Shown one piece after another: positions 25,608 to 34,017 of a stretch of DNA of 64,000 nt (positions are counted from its first letter, which is position 1; every line of letters starts with the position of its first letter). The position numbers and the translations under genes are program-made. This DNA comes from Lachnospiraceae bacterium. GTDB lineage: Bacteria; Bacillota; Clostridia; Lachnospirales; Lachnospiraceae. The notes beneath the pieces were generated by a model, which did not search any database, was not told the origin of the DNA, and was given only the letters and a program-made list of their open reading frames with translations. The stretch spans positions 3,038,001-3,102,000 of the forward strand of contig AP025576.1 of NCBI GenBank assembly GCA_022845955.1, in the 5' to 3' direction.

Positions 25608-25856
25608 TTAATAACGCCCTTTTTCATGCTGTTCATTCAGCCAGCGGATCAGTTCCGGCATGGATTCCGGGGTATTCGGAAACTCCCTGGTGACCTTCTG
25701 TTCCTCCGGTGTTTTCACATAACAGAACTTATCCGGGTATACTGTGGCGGAAAGCTGGTCCCCTTTTTTCGTGAGATAATACCGCATTCCCTGATAACTT
25801 CCTGTCTGCGGCTCCTTCTGGATGAAGTTATACGATATTTCTTCTTTTCTGATCAT
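25608..25856 (-). CDS. Conserved hypothetical protein, 82 residues
   Basis: Reads MIRKEEISYNFIQKEPQTG, then GSYQGMRYYLTKKGDQL, and ends in a helix with WLNEQHEKGRY. I recall similar 80-90-residue proteins with a GMRYY core in Lachnospiraceae. No function known. An AGGA ribosome site precedes it, and TGCTATACT upstream could be an extended -10. Divergent from feoA. Confidence 0.7.
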   Translation of the reverse strand: MIRKEEISYNFIQKEPQTGSYQGMRYYLTKKGDQLSATVYPDKFCYVKTPEEQKVTREFPNTPESMPELIRWLNEQHEKGRY

Positions 25857-25970
25857 GAAACGTCCTTCCTTTCCCTACATGCAGAACAGTATAGCATTTT
25901 TTAAATGGAAAGAAAAGCTGTGGTGAAAACGGCAGCGCAAAAATCTGTAACAGTTCTCTGCGTAAGGTGG

Positions 25971-25999
25971 TTGACATTTCCATAAGGGGAGAATATAAT
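25971..25999 (+). promoter_or_regulatory. Consensus promoter of feoAB
   Basis: TTGACA (25971-25976), 17-bp spacer, TATAAT (25994-25999): a perfect sigma-A promoter. Confidence 0.9.
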
Positions 26000-26005
26000 C
26001 CTAAT

Positions 26006-26020
26006 TGAGAATGATTATCA
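26006..26020 (+). promoter_or_regulatory. Fur box of feoAB
   Basis: TGAGAATGATTATCA matches the 7-1-7 Fur consensus TGATAATNATTATCA at all but one position. It sits exactly where transcription should start, so iron-loaded Fur would block initiation. Confidence 0.85.
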
Positions 26021-26050
26021 AATAACTTACAGAGGAAGGACGAAGCTACC

Positions 26051-26281
26051 ATGACACTCTATGAAGGGCAGGTAGGAGGCCAGTATTTTGTGGAAGATAT
26101 CGGGATAGAACAGGGTATCTCCAGAAGGCTTCAGGCATTGGGTTTAATCGAAGGAACGAAGGTAAAAATGCTGAACCGGAAAAGGAACGGTTCGCTGATT
26201 ATTTATGTGAGGGGAACACGGCTTGCCCTGGGAAAGCATATCACCTCCGGTATTGTTGTGAAGGGGGGTGGAAACAGATGA
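26051..26281 (+). CDS. feoA: Ferrous iron transport protein A
   Basis: A 76-residue SH3-like protein (DIGIEQGISRRLQALGLIEG, then RGTRLALGKHITSGIVV) that helps FeoB. It overlaps feoB by ATGA and is under the Fur-box promoter. Confidence 0.95.
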   Translation: MTLYEGQVGGQYFVEDIGIEQGISRRLQALGLIEGTKVKMLNRKRNGSLIIYVRGTRLALGKHITSGIVVKGGGNR

Positions 26282-28278
26282 GAAAGGATAATCATGTACA
26301 TGTAGCGTTTGTGGGGAATCCTAACTGCGGAAAAACCACATTGTTTAATGCGATCACGGGATCCAAGCTGAAGGTGGCTAACTGGCCGGGGGTCACCGTG
26401 GAAAAATATGAAGGGAATCTCCAGTATGAAGGGTATGATCTGAAGCTGGTGGATACCCCTGGTATATATTCCCTGACTTCTTATACCATTGAAGAAAAGG
26501 TAACCCGCAGATGCGTGCTGGACGACGACATCGAGGTAATTGTCAATGTGGTTGACGCTTCGTGTCTGGAAAGAAATCTGTATCTTACCTTACAGCTGCT
26601 GGAGCTGGGAAAGCCTGTGATACTGGCTTTAAATATGATGGATATTGTGAAGGAACGGGGGATGGAGATTGACATGCACCGTCTGCCGGAGATGCTGGGG
26701 GATATCCCTGTAGTCCCTGTTTCCGCCGCGAAGCGGACAGGTCTTGACATTCTGATGCATGCGGTGGTGCATCATTACGAGGAAGGACCCAAAAAGGATA
26801 TTCTGGATTACGGGGAAGAGGTGGAAGCGAAGCTTTCTGCCCTGGAGGAACGAATGAAATCCAGCTATCCCAATCATTCTTCCGTACGCTGGCATGCGAT
26901 AAAGCTTCTGGAAAACGACGAGGAGGTTAAGAAGGATCATCCTCTGGAGGTGGAAGCCATAGCGGATCACAGCTATGAAAAAGAGATTACGGCAAAGAAA
27001 TATGAATATATTGAGAAAATAATCGAAGAGGTACTTTTTTACAGAGACAGGAAAGCGGCAAGCACGGATCGGATCGATAAGGTGCTGACCCATCCCATAT
27101 GGGGTGTCCCGGTTTTCCTGTGTATTATGGCCCTTGTATTTTTCCTGACCTTTTTTGTAGGGGATTTCCTTAAGGGCGGACTGGAATATGCCCTTGCTGT
27201 TTTTTCTGATTTGATGCGGGCCGGACTGGAAGGGCTTCATGTGGCCGGCTGGATGGTTTCCCTTGTAGTAGATGGCGTGATTGCAGGCGTAGGCGGCATT
27301 CTGACCTTTGTTCCCAACATTTTCATTTTGTTTCTGGCGCTGGCGGTTCTGGAGGACAGTGGTTACATGGCCAGGGTCGCTTATGTCATGGACGGCATTA
27401 TGGGTAAAGTGGGATTATCCGGGAGAGCTTTCCTTCCTATGGTTCTTGGCTTCGGCTGTACGGTTCCGGCTATCATGGCCACAAGGGCCCTGGAAACGGA
27501 GCATGACAGAAGAAGAACGATGATTGTGACTCCCTTTATGTCCTGTTCGGCCAGGCTCCCTATTTACGTGCTGTTTTCGGAAATGTTCTTCCCCCAGTGT
27601 GCCATGCTGGTGGCTTTCTCCATGTATGTCATCGGAATGGTAATGGGTATCCTGGTGGCGCTTGTGCAGCATAAGCTGGAAAAAGGAAAGGTCAACCAGT
27701 CTCTGATGATTGAACTTCCGGAATATAAAAGGCCCAATGCGAGGACCATACGTACCTATGTATGGAACAAGCTGAAGGATTATCTGACGAAAGCGGGAAC
27801 TACCATATTCATCGCTTCTATAATTATCTGGTTCATCCTGAATTTTGGAGGAAAAGGTATGGTGGCGGATCCTTCCGAAAGCTTCGGCGCCGCCCTGGGC
27901 AGGCTCCTGGTTCCGGTTTTGAAGCCCGCAGGGCTTGGGTTATGGCAGATTGCGGTCGCCCTGATATCCGGAATATCTGCCAAAGAGGTTGTGGTTTCCT
28001 CCTTCTCCGTATTATTCGGTGTATCCAATGCCAATTCCGCGGCGGGTATGGCATCCATTATTGAAAATATCAGGCAGTTTGACCCTTCCTTCGGCGGGCT
28101 GAACGCGTTCTGTCTGATGCTTTTCTGCCTGCTTTATGTTCCCTGTGTGGCTACCATAGCAACCATTAGAAAAGAAAGCGGTTCCTGGAAATTCACTTCG
28201 GCGGTAATGGTTTTTCAAATCGGACTTGCCTGGCTGGTAAGTGTGCTTGTATTCCAAATCGGCAGTTTTTTTCTGTGA
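26278..28278 (+). CDS. feoB: Ferrous iron transporter B
   Basis: Fe(II) importer of 666 residues. N-terminal GTPase domain: G1 GNPNCGKTT (13-21), G3 DTPG, G4 NMMD, then the GDI helical region and a membrane part with two Gate repeats (GYMARVAYVMD ... GFGCTVPAIMATR and the C-terminal SAKEVVVSSF). The usual cytoplasmic and membrane parts are complete. Suits an anaerobe where iron is ferrous. Confidence 0.97.
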   Translation: MRKDNHVHVAFVGNPNCGKTTLFNAITGSKLKVANWPGVTVEKYEGNLQYEGYDLKLVDTPGIYSLTSYTIEEKVTRRCVLDDDIEVIVNVVDASCLERNLYLTLQLLELGKPVILALNMMDIVKERGMEIDMHRLPEMLGDIPVVPVSAAKRTGLDILMHAVVHHYEEGPKKDILDYGEEVEAKLSALEERMKSSYPNHSSVRWHAIKLLENDEEVKKDHPLEVEAIADHSYEKEITAKKYEYIEKIIEEVLFYRDRKAASTDRIDKVLTHPIWGVPVFLCIMALVFFLTFFVGDFLKGGLEYALAVFSDLMRAGLEGLHVAGWMVSLVVDGVIAGVGGILTFVPNIFILFLALAVLEDSGYMARVAYVMDGIMGKVGLSGRAFLPMVLGFGCTVPAIMATRALETEHDRRRTMIVTPFMSCSARLPIYVLFSEMFFPQCAMLVAFSMYVIGMVMGILVALVQHKLEKGKVNQSLMIELPEYKRPNARTIRTYVWNKLKDYLTKAGTTIFIASIIIWFILNFGGKGMVADPSESFGAALGRLLVPVLKPAGLGLWQIAVALISGISAKEVVVSSFSVLFGVSNANSAAGMASIIENIRQFDPSFGGLNAFCLMLFCLLYVPCVATIATIRKESGSWKFTSAVMVFQIGLAWLVSVLVFQIGSFFL

Positions 28279-28322
28279 TAAATTCTTGATTTAGTGGCCG
28301 GTTTGTGTAAAAATAGGAAAAG

Positions 28323-28354
28323 ATGGAAATGCTTAAACATGGAAATGCTTAAAT
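28323..28354 (+). repeat. Two tandem 16-bp repeats before the hydrogenase gene
   Basis: ATGGAAATGCTTAAAC and ATGGAAATGCTTAAAT lie head to tail, about 50 bp before the hydrogenase start. Could be a duplicated regulator site or slippage. Confidence 0.7.
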
Positions 28355-28400
28355 ATGACAGCAAATACAGCCATTACAAATACAGGAATGGAGGACGCAG

Positions 28401-29915
28401 GTGAGAGGAATTGACACACAGGTAAGGCAGATCCGCAGGCGTGTCTTTAAGGAGATTGCCAATCTGGCGTATACTTCCGAGAATCTTAAGGATGATGCGG
28501 AAGAACTGCCTTATAAAATTGTAGGAGCGCAGGCTCCGGCTTACAGAGACAGTATTTACAGGGAGAGGGCCGTGGTGACGGAACGGATCCGTATGGCAAT
28601 GGGGCTTTCCCTCAGACCGGAAAATGTGCCGGTGCACCTGACACAGGGTCTGGATGAGAGTGATATTGATCAGAAATATTACGAACCGCCGCTGGTGCAG
28701 GTTATTCCGTCCGCGTGTAATGCCTGTCCGGTGAACCGTTATATTGTGACGGATAAATGTATGGGCTGTATGGCCCATCCCTGCAGGGAGGTATGCCCCA
28801 AGGAAGCGGTTTCCATGATAAACGGAAAATCCCATATTGATCCGGAAAAATGCATCCGGTGCGGAAAATGCAAGGCTATCTGCCCTTATGACGCTATCAG
28901 CCATCAGGTGCGCCCCTGTGCCCTGGCCTGCGGCGTAGGAGCCATTGAAAGCGACGATCAGGGCCGTGCAGTTATAAATGAAGAAAAATGTGTTTCCTGC
29001 GGACAGTGTATGGTGAACTGCCCGTTTGGAGCCATCGCGGATAAGTCACAGATTTTCCAGCTCATCCGGGCTATCCAGTCCGGCAAGAAGATCATAGCCC
29101 AGGTTGCGCCTGCTTTTGTAGGGCAGTTCGGCCCGGGAGTAACGCCGGATATGCTGAAAACCGCCTTGAAACAGCTGGGCTTTGCAGATGTCTATGAGAC
29201 TGCCATCGGAGCCGACATCGGGGCTGCTGCGGAAGCGGAACATTATGTCCATGCGGTGGCAACCGGGGAACTGCCATTTCTGCTCACCTCCTGCTGTCCG
29301 TCCTGGTCCATGCTGGCTAAGAAGTTCTTCCCGGAAACCATCGATAATATTTCGCATGCCCTGACTCCTATGGTGGCAACGGCGCGCAGGATCAAAGCAG
29401 AGCACCCGGAGGCCCGCGTGGTGTTTATCGGCCCCTGTGCATCCAAAAAGCTGGAGGCTTCCAGAAAGAGCGTCCGTTCCGATGTGGATTTTGTGATTAC
29501 CTTTGAAGAATTAGCAGGTATGTTTGATGCCAAAGGGATTGAACTGAAGGGGGTACGGGCGGAGGATAAGCTGGAAGACGCAACAGGAGCGGGCCGCGGC
29601 TACGGTGTGGCGGGAGGCGTTGCCAGCGCTATAGAAGCCTGTATCCGGGAATATTACCCGGATGTGGAGGTGAATATCGAGCATGCGGAAAGCCTGGCCG
29701 AATGCCGGAAAATGCTGATGCTGGCAAAGGCAGGAAAGAAAAACGGCTGCCTGATAGAAGGCATGGCATGTCCGGGAGGCTGTATTGCGGGAGCCGGAAC
29801 CAATATTGCGATTCCCCAGGCCATGAAGGAGGTAAATGCCTTTAAGTCTGCGGCGGAGAAGAGGATTCCCGATATTTCCGCGGCGGAAGAAGAGAAAGCA
29901 CTGATGAATAAATAA
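28401..29915 (+). CDS. [FeFe] hydrogenase, group B-like
   Basis: Couples ferredoxin oxidation to H2 formation in fermentation, or the reverse. The 504 residues carry ferredoxin-type clusters: a divergent one at 120-132 (C-x2-C-x4-C-x3-C) and two regular ones at 151-161 and 197-207. H-cluster motifs follow: L1 TSCCPSW (296-302), L2 GPCASKK (344-350), L3 EGMACPGGC (453-461). L1 and L2 differ from the usual TSCCPGW and MPCxxKK of group A, fitting the gut-enriched group B. Starts with GTG behind GGAGG. No maturation genes (hydEFG) in the window. Confidence 0.9.
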   Translation: MRGIDTQVRQIRRRVFKEIANLAYTSENLKDDAEELPYKIVGAQAPAYRDSIYRERAVVTERIRMAMGLSLRPENVPVHLTQGLDESDIDQKYYEPPLVQVIPSACNACPVNRYIVTDKCMGCMAHPCREVCPKEAVSMINGKSHIDPEKCIRCGKCKAICPYDAISHQVRPCALACGVGAIESDDQGRAVINEEKCVSCGQCMVNCPFGAIADKSQIFQLIRAIQSGKKIIAQVAPAFVGQFGPGVTPDMLKTALKQLGFADVYETAIGADIGAAAEAEHYVHAVATGELPFLLTSCCPSWSMLAKKFFPETIDNISHALTPMVATARRIKAEHPEARVVFIGPCASKKLEASRKSVRSDVDFVITFEELAGMFDAKGIELKGVRAEDKLEDATGAGRGYGVAGGVASAIEACIREYYPDVEVNIEHAESLAECRKMLMLAKAGKKNGCLIEGMACPGGCIAGAGTNIAIPQAMKEVNAFKSAAEKRIPDISAAEEEKALMNK

Positions 29916-29954
29916 GTAACAGTTCAGAAACTGGGAAAGCGAAGGATAAGACAA

Positions 29955-31415
29955 GTGACAAAAATAAGAACCCGTTTTGCACCAAGCCCCACAGGACGTA
30001 TGCATGTGGGAAATCTGCGTACTGCTTTGTATGCCTATTTAATCGCCAAGCATGAGGGCGGCGATTTCATTCTGCGTATTGAAGATACGGATCAGGAACG
30101 GTTTGTGGAGGGGGCTGTGGACATCATTTACAGAACCCTGGAAAAGACAGGCCTCAAACATGACGAAGGCCCGGATAAGGACGGAGGCGTCGGCCCTTAT
30201 GTCCAGAGTGAACGCCAGGCCTGCGGACTCTATCTGGAATATGCGAAAAAGCTTGTGGAAAAAGGAGAAGCCTATTACTGTTTCTGCGACAAGGACAGGC
30301 TGGCTACCCTGACCCGTACGGTAGCGGGGAAGGAAATTAATATCTATGACAAACACTGCCTCAGCCTCACCAAGGAAGAGGTGGAAGAGAAGCTGGCAGC
30401 AGGCGTTCCCTATGTCATCCGTCAGAATAATCCCACGGAAGGCACCACTACCTTCCATGATGAAATCTATGGGGACATCACTGTGGACAACGCGGAGCTG
30501 GACGATATGATCCTGATAAAATCCGATGGCTATCCCACCTATAATTTTGCCAATGTCGTGGACGATCACCTTATGGGGATCACACATGTGGTGAGGGGAA
30601 ATGAGTATTTGTCCTCTTCTCCCAAATATAACAGGCTTTATGATGCTTTCGGATGGGAGGTGCCTGTTTATGTGCATTGCCCGCTGATTACGGATGAGGA
30701 GCATCATAAGCTTTCCAAGCGCTGCGGCCATTCCTCCTATGAGGATCTGGTGGAGCAGGGTTTTTTGACGGAAGCTATTGTTAACTTTGTGGCGCTTCTT
30801 GGCTGGAGCCCGGAAAATAATGAAGAGATCTTTTCCCTGGAGGAACTGACCCGGGAATTTGATTACCGTCATATGTCAAAATCCCCGGCGGTATTTGACT
30901 ATACCAAATTGAAATGGATGAATGGGGAATACATCAAGGCTATGGATTTCGACCGGTTTTATGAGATGGCGGAGCCGTACCTGAAAAAAGCGCTGCCGGG
31001 GAACATAGATTATAAGGCTGTTGCGGAAATGGTAAAGACCAGAATCGAAGTATTCCCGGATATCGAGGAAATGGTGGATTTTTTCGCGGCGCTGCCGGCA
31101 TATGATGTGGCAATGTACACCCATAAAAAGATGAAAACAAACAGTGAAAGCTCCCTGGAGGTGCTGACCGAGCTGCTGCCCATCCTGGAGGTCCAGGAGG
31201 ATTACAGCAATGACGCACTGTACCAGGCGCTGGTTTCCTATGTGGAGAAAAAAGGCTGTAAAAACGGCTACGTGATGTGGCCCGTCCGTACTGCGGTTTC
31301 CGGAAAGCAGATGACGCCCGCAGGAGCTACGGAAATTATGGCTGTTCTTGGAAAAGAAGAATCTCTCGCCCGTATCCGTACGGCAATTGAGATGCTGCGG
31401 AGTGCCTGTGCATAA
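29955..31415 (+). CDS. gltX: Glutamyl-tRNA synthetase
   Basis: Charges tRNA-Glu. The 486 residues carry the class I signatures [14 protein letters not shown] (HIGH variant) and HHKLSKR (KMSKS variant). GTG start behind GAAGGA. The C-terminal anticodon domain is complete. Whether it also charges tRNA-Gln cannot be told. The helicase frame overlaps its end. Confidence 0.96.
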   Translation: MTKIRTRFAPSPTGRMHVGNLRTALYAYLIAKHEGGDFILRIEDTDQERFVEGAVDIIYRTLEKTGLKHDEGPDKDGGVGPYVQSERQACGLYLEYAKKLVEKGEAYYCFCDKDRLATLTRTVAGKEINIYDKHCLSLTKEEVEEKLAAGVPYVIRQNNPTEGTTTFHDEIYGDITVDNAELDDMILIKSDGYPTYNFANVVDDHLMGITHVVRGNEYLSSSPKYNRLYDAFGWEVPVYVHCPLITDEEHHKLSKRCGHSSYEDLVEQGFLTEAIVNFVALLGWSPENNEEIFSLEELTREFDYRHMSKSPAVFDYTKLKWMNGEYIKAMDFDRFYEMAEPYLKKALPGNIDYKAVAEMVKTRIEVFPDIEEMVDFFAALPAYDVAMYTHKKMKTNSESSLEVLTELLPILEVQEDYSNDALYQALVSYVEKKGCKNGYVMWPVRTAVSGKQMTPAGATEIMAVLGKEESLARIRTAIEMLRSACA

Positions 31416-33264
31416 ACCCACAGAAACCCAGGACAATAACCGCGGCCAGATAGAAGCAATAAAGCACGGAACCGGTCCCCTGCTCGTCCTGGCAGGGCCC
31501 GGTTCCGGAAAAACCTTCACGATCATCCAGAGAATTCTGCATCTGGTGGAAAACAGGGGCGTGGATCCATCCTCCATCCTTGTGATAACCTTTACCAAGG
31601 CCGCGGCAAAGGAAATGAAGGAACGCTTTCGGGCAAAAACGCAGGGGAAGCAGTATCCGGTAAACTTCGGAACCTTCCATGCAGTCTATTATCACATTCT
31701 TAAAACCTCTTATCATTACCGTTCCGGTACTGTTATCTCCGATTATGAAAAAAAAGAAATCCTGAAAACCATATTATCCGACCCCTCCTGTACCTGTCAA
31801 AATCCGGACGGCCCCGCTTCCGCGGACGAAGCGATAGAAAACCTGCTGGCTGAAATAAGCCGGTTTAAAAATAACGGGTGCTGTGCACAGGCGGGAGAAA
31901 GGCAGATGGAAGAATTCACTTCGGTTTTCCGGGCATATGAAGAAGAACTGCGGCGGAGGGGGAAGCTGGATTTTGACGATATGGTGCTGAAATGTCACAG
32001 CCTTCTTACAGACAGACCTGCTATCCGTAAAGCCTGGCAGGATAAATTCCGTTATATTCTGGTGGATGAATTCCAGGATATTAACCCGGTCCAGTATGCA
32101 GTGCTGCGTATTCTGGCATTGCCGGAAAACAATCTGTTCATTGTTGGGGATGACGATCAGTCGATTTATGCATTCCGGGGAGCCAGGCCGGAAATCATGC
32201 TGGGTTTTCTGAAGGATTATCCGGATGCGGGGAAGGTACAGCTGGAAAAAAACTACCGCAGTACACCCGAAATTATAAAGAGCGCGGGACAGCTGATTGC
32301 TGTTAACCATAACAGATATGCGAAAAAAACCGAGGCGGCAGCCAAAGGAGGGCAGCCGGTAATTTACCGCAGCTTTGCTTCCAGGGAGGAGGAAAACGAA
32401 GAAATTGCCGGAGAAATCGCAAAAGAGAATAACGCTTCCATGCAGGCGCTGCGGGAAACGGCTATTATATACAGGACCAATCAGGATGCCTGCGCGATGG
32501 CCGGAAAACTGGCGGAGAAAGGGATTCCCTTCCGCATGAAAGAAAAAATCAAAAACCCATACAGGCAAAGGGTGCCTCAGGATATTCTGGCCTATTTGGA
32601 ATTCGCTCTGGGAGGGCAGTACCGAAAAGATTTTTACTGGATCATGAACAAGCCCGTGCGCTATATCAGCCGGAATGCCGTTCCCGGAGAGCGGGTGGAT
32701 TTCGGAGAACTTTTTATCTTCTACAGGGAAAAAACGTATATGAAGGATACGCTGCGCCGGCTTCAGCTGGATACGGAACGTATCAGGCGGATGGATCTGT
32801 TTGCAGCGGTAAATTATATACGCAAGGGAATGGGCTACGACGATTATCTCCGGAAAATGGAGAGGGAGGAAGGGAAAGAAAAGGGAGCCTTATTGAGGGA
32901 AGCGGAATGGATGCAGCGGCAGATGAGAAATTTCGCCTCTCTGGAAGACCTTGTGAACCATATTCTGATCTGTGAAAAAGAACTGGAAAAGGCAGGGCGG
33001 GATCCGGATATGCGGGACGGCGTATATATCCTTACCATGCATGCCTCCAAAGGTCTGGAATTCAACACCGTATACATACCCGACTGCAATGAGGGAGTCA
33101 TTCCCCATAAAAAAAGCATGAAGGGAGAATCGGTGGAGGAAGAGCGGCGCATGCTTTATGTGGCGATGACCCGGGCCCGGCATAAGCTCACCCTGTCCTA
33201 TGTGTCCGGAACAAAAGAAGAACCGGGATTTCCCTCCCGGTTCCTCACTGAGCTTGGCAGATAA
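31408..33264 (+). CDS. UvrD/PcrA-type superfamily 1 helicase
   Basis: ATP-dependent 3'-5' DNA helicase, about 618 residues, shorter than classical PcrA (about 720-740). Motifs: Q and I ([10 protein letters not shown]), II (DEFQDINP), III ([13 protein letters not shown]), IV (NYRSTPEII), V ([15 protein letters not shown]), VI ([17 protein letters not shown]). I place the start at GTG 31408, behind GGAG, overlapping the gltX stop by 8 nt; TTG 31348 is possible but has no ribosome site. Probably a second UvrD-like enzyme beside PcrA. Confidence 0.9.
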   Translation: MHKPTETQDNNRGQIEAIKHGTGPLLVLAGPGSGKTFTIIQRILHLVENRGVDPSSILVITFTKAAAKEMKERFRAKTQGKQYPVNFGTFHAVYYHILKTSYHYRSGTVISDYEKKEILKTILSDPSCTCQNPDGPASADEAIENLLAEISRFKNNGCCAQAGERQMEEFTSVFRAYEEELRRRGKLDFDDMVLKCHSLLTDRPAIRKAWQDKFRYILVDEFQDINPVQYAVLRILALPENNLFIVGDDDQSIYAFRGARPEIMLGFLKDYPDAGKVQLEKNYRSTPEIIKSAGQLIAVNHNRYAKKTEAAAKGGQPVIYRSFASREEENEEIAGEIAKENNASMQALRETAIIYRTNQDACAMAGKLAEKGIPFRMKEKIKNPYRQRVPQDILAYLEFALGGQYRKDFYWIMNKPVRYISRNAVPGERVDFGELFIFYREKTYMKDTLRRLQLDTERIRRMDLFAAVNYIRKGMGYDDYLRKMEREEGKEKGALLREAEWMQRQMRNFASLEDLVNHILICEKELEKAGRDPDMRDGVYILTMHASKGLEFNTVYIPDCNEGVIPHKKSMKGESVEEERRMLYVAMTRARHKLTLSYVSGTKEEPGFPSRFLTELGR

Positions 33265-33272
33265 ACGCCGGC

Positions 33273-33614
33273 TTATTCATCCTCAGGATCAATCAGTTCA
33301 TCGAATTCACAGCTGTCCAGATATTCATCGAACGCATCAGCCACCATTTCGTATTCCTCGTCATCCTCAATAAAACGCAGCTCCGGCTCTTCGTTAGGAT
33401 CCTCTTCGTTCTCCGTATAGCCGTAGAACCAAACCTCCCCATCCTCATTCTGACCGTTTTCATTCAGCGGAAGAAGTACGATATAGCTCTTTTCGGCCAC
33501 ATCCAGAATTGTAATAACCGCACAGTTGACAAGTGTGCCGTCTTCAAGCTCCAGCTCCACGCTCATTTCTTCTTCAGGTTCGCCTGAAGGCATATTAATA
33601 TTATCCTCGCTCAT
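33273..33614 (-). CDS. DUF1292-family protein
   Basis: A 113-residue very acidic protein with the DUF1292 core (VELELEDGTLVNCAVITILDV, then YIVLLPL) and an Asp/Glu-rich tail. In Firmicutes this family often sits with yrrK/yrzL-type genes; function unknown. Start 33614 follows GGAGG. A promoter lies 40 nt upstream. It converges on the helicase gene with an 8-nt gap. Confidence 0.9.
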   Translation of the reverse strand: MSEDNINMPSGEPEEEMSVELELEDGTLVNCAVITILDVAEKSYIVLLPLNENGQNEDGEVWFYGYTENEEDPNEEPELRFIEDDEEYEMVADAFDEYLDSCEFDELIDPEDE

Positions 33615-33651
33615 GAATAATCCTCCATATATAATTATCAGCAGCACCTTC

Positions 33652-33680
33652 ATTCTAACCGATGTTTGTCCCGGATGCAA
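33652..33680 (-). promoter_or_regulatory. Promoter of the DUF1292 gene
   Basis: On the minus strand TTGCAT (33675-33680), 17-bp spacer, TAGAAT (33652-33657). Confidence 0.55.
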
Positions 33681-33710
33681 GATAAACTGGTAAGAGATGG
33701 TGATGTATGA

Positions 33711-33950
33711 TATAATGTCCACAGAGTGGACATTATATCATTGCGCATCCGGTTTCTGCGACCGCAGCAGAAAACCGGGCGCTAAAATCCCCCGGAGGGC
33801 ATGTCCGCGCAGCGGACATGGTATAATGTCCACAGAGTGGACATTATATCATTGCGCATCCGGTTTCTGCGACTGCAGCAGAAAACCGGGCGCTAAAATC
33901 CCCCGGAGGGCATGTCCGCGCAGCGGACATGATATGATGTCCACAGAGTG
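33711..33950 (+). repeat. 111-bp tandem repeat, 2.2 copies, hairpin-rich
   Basis: Full copies at 33711-33821 and 33822-33932 and an 18-bp part at 33933-33950. The full copies are almost identical. Each holds three hairpins: an 11-bp perfect one (ATAATGTCCAC / GTGGACATTAT, 33712-33736), CCGGTTTCTGC / GCAGAAAACCGG (33749-33778) and a 9-bp perfect one (CATGTCCGC / GCGGACATG, 33800-33820). It fills most of the 403-bp space between the divergent DUF1292 and GlgX-like genes. Because 111 is a multiple of three, it yields a spurious repeat-coded frame. Confidence 0.92.
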
Positions 33951-34017
33951 AACTGGTATTTCCACGGACGGCGGTCTGCCGCCGGAATTTGTATGATAAA
34001 GACAGGAGAGTACCCAT

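Noticed and set aside
33711..33950. CRISPR array
   Set aside because: The unit is 111 bp with no unique spacers and no cas genes are near.
33697..33951. An 84-codon frame built from two 37-residue repeats
   Set aside because: It is only the 111-bp hairpin repeat read in one frame; no ribosome site, and the palindromes explain the sequence.
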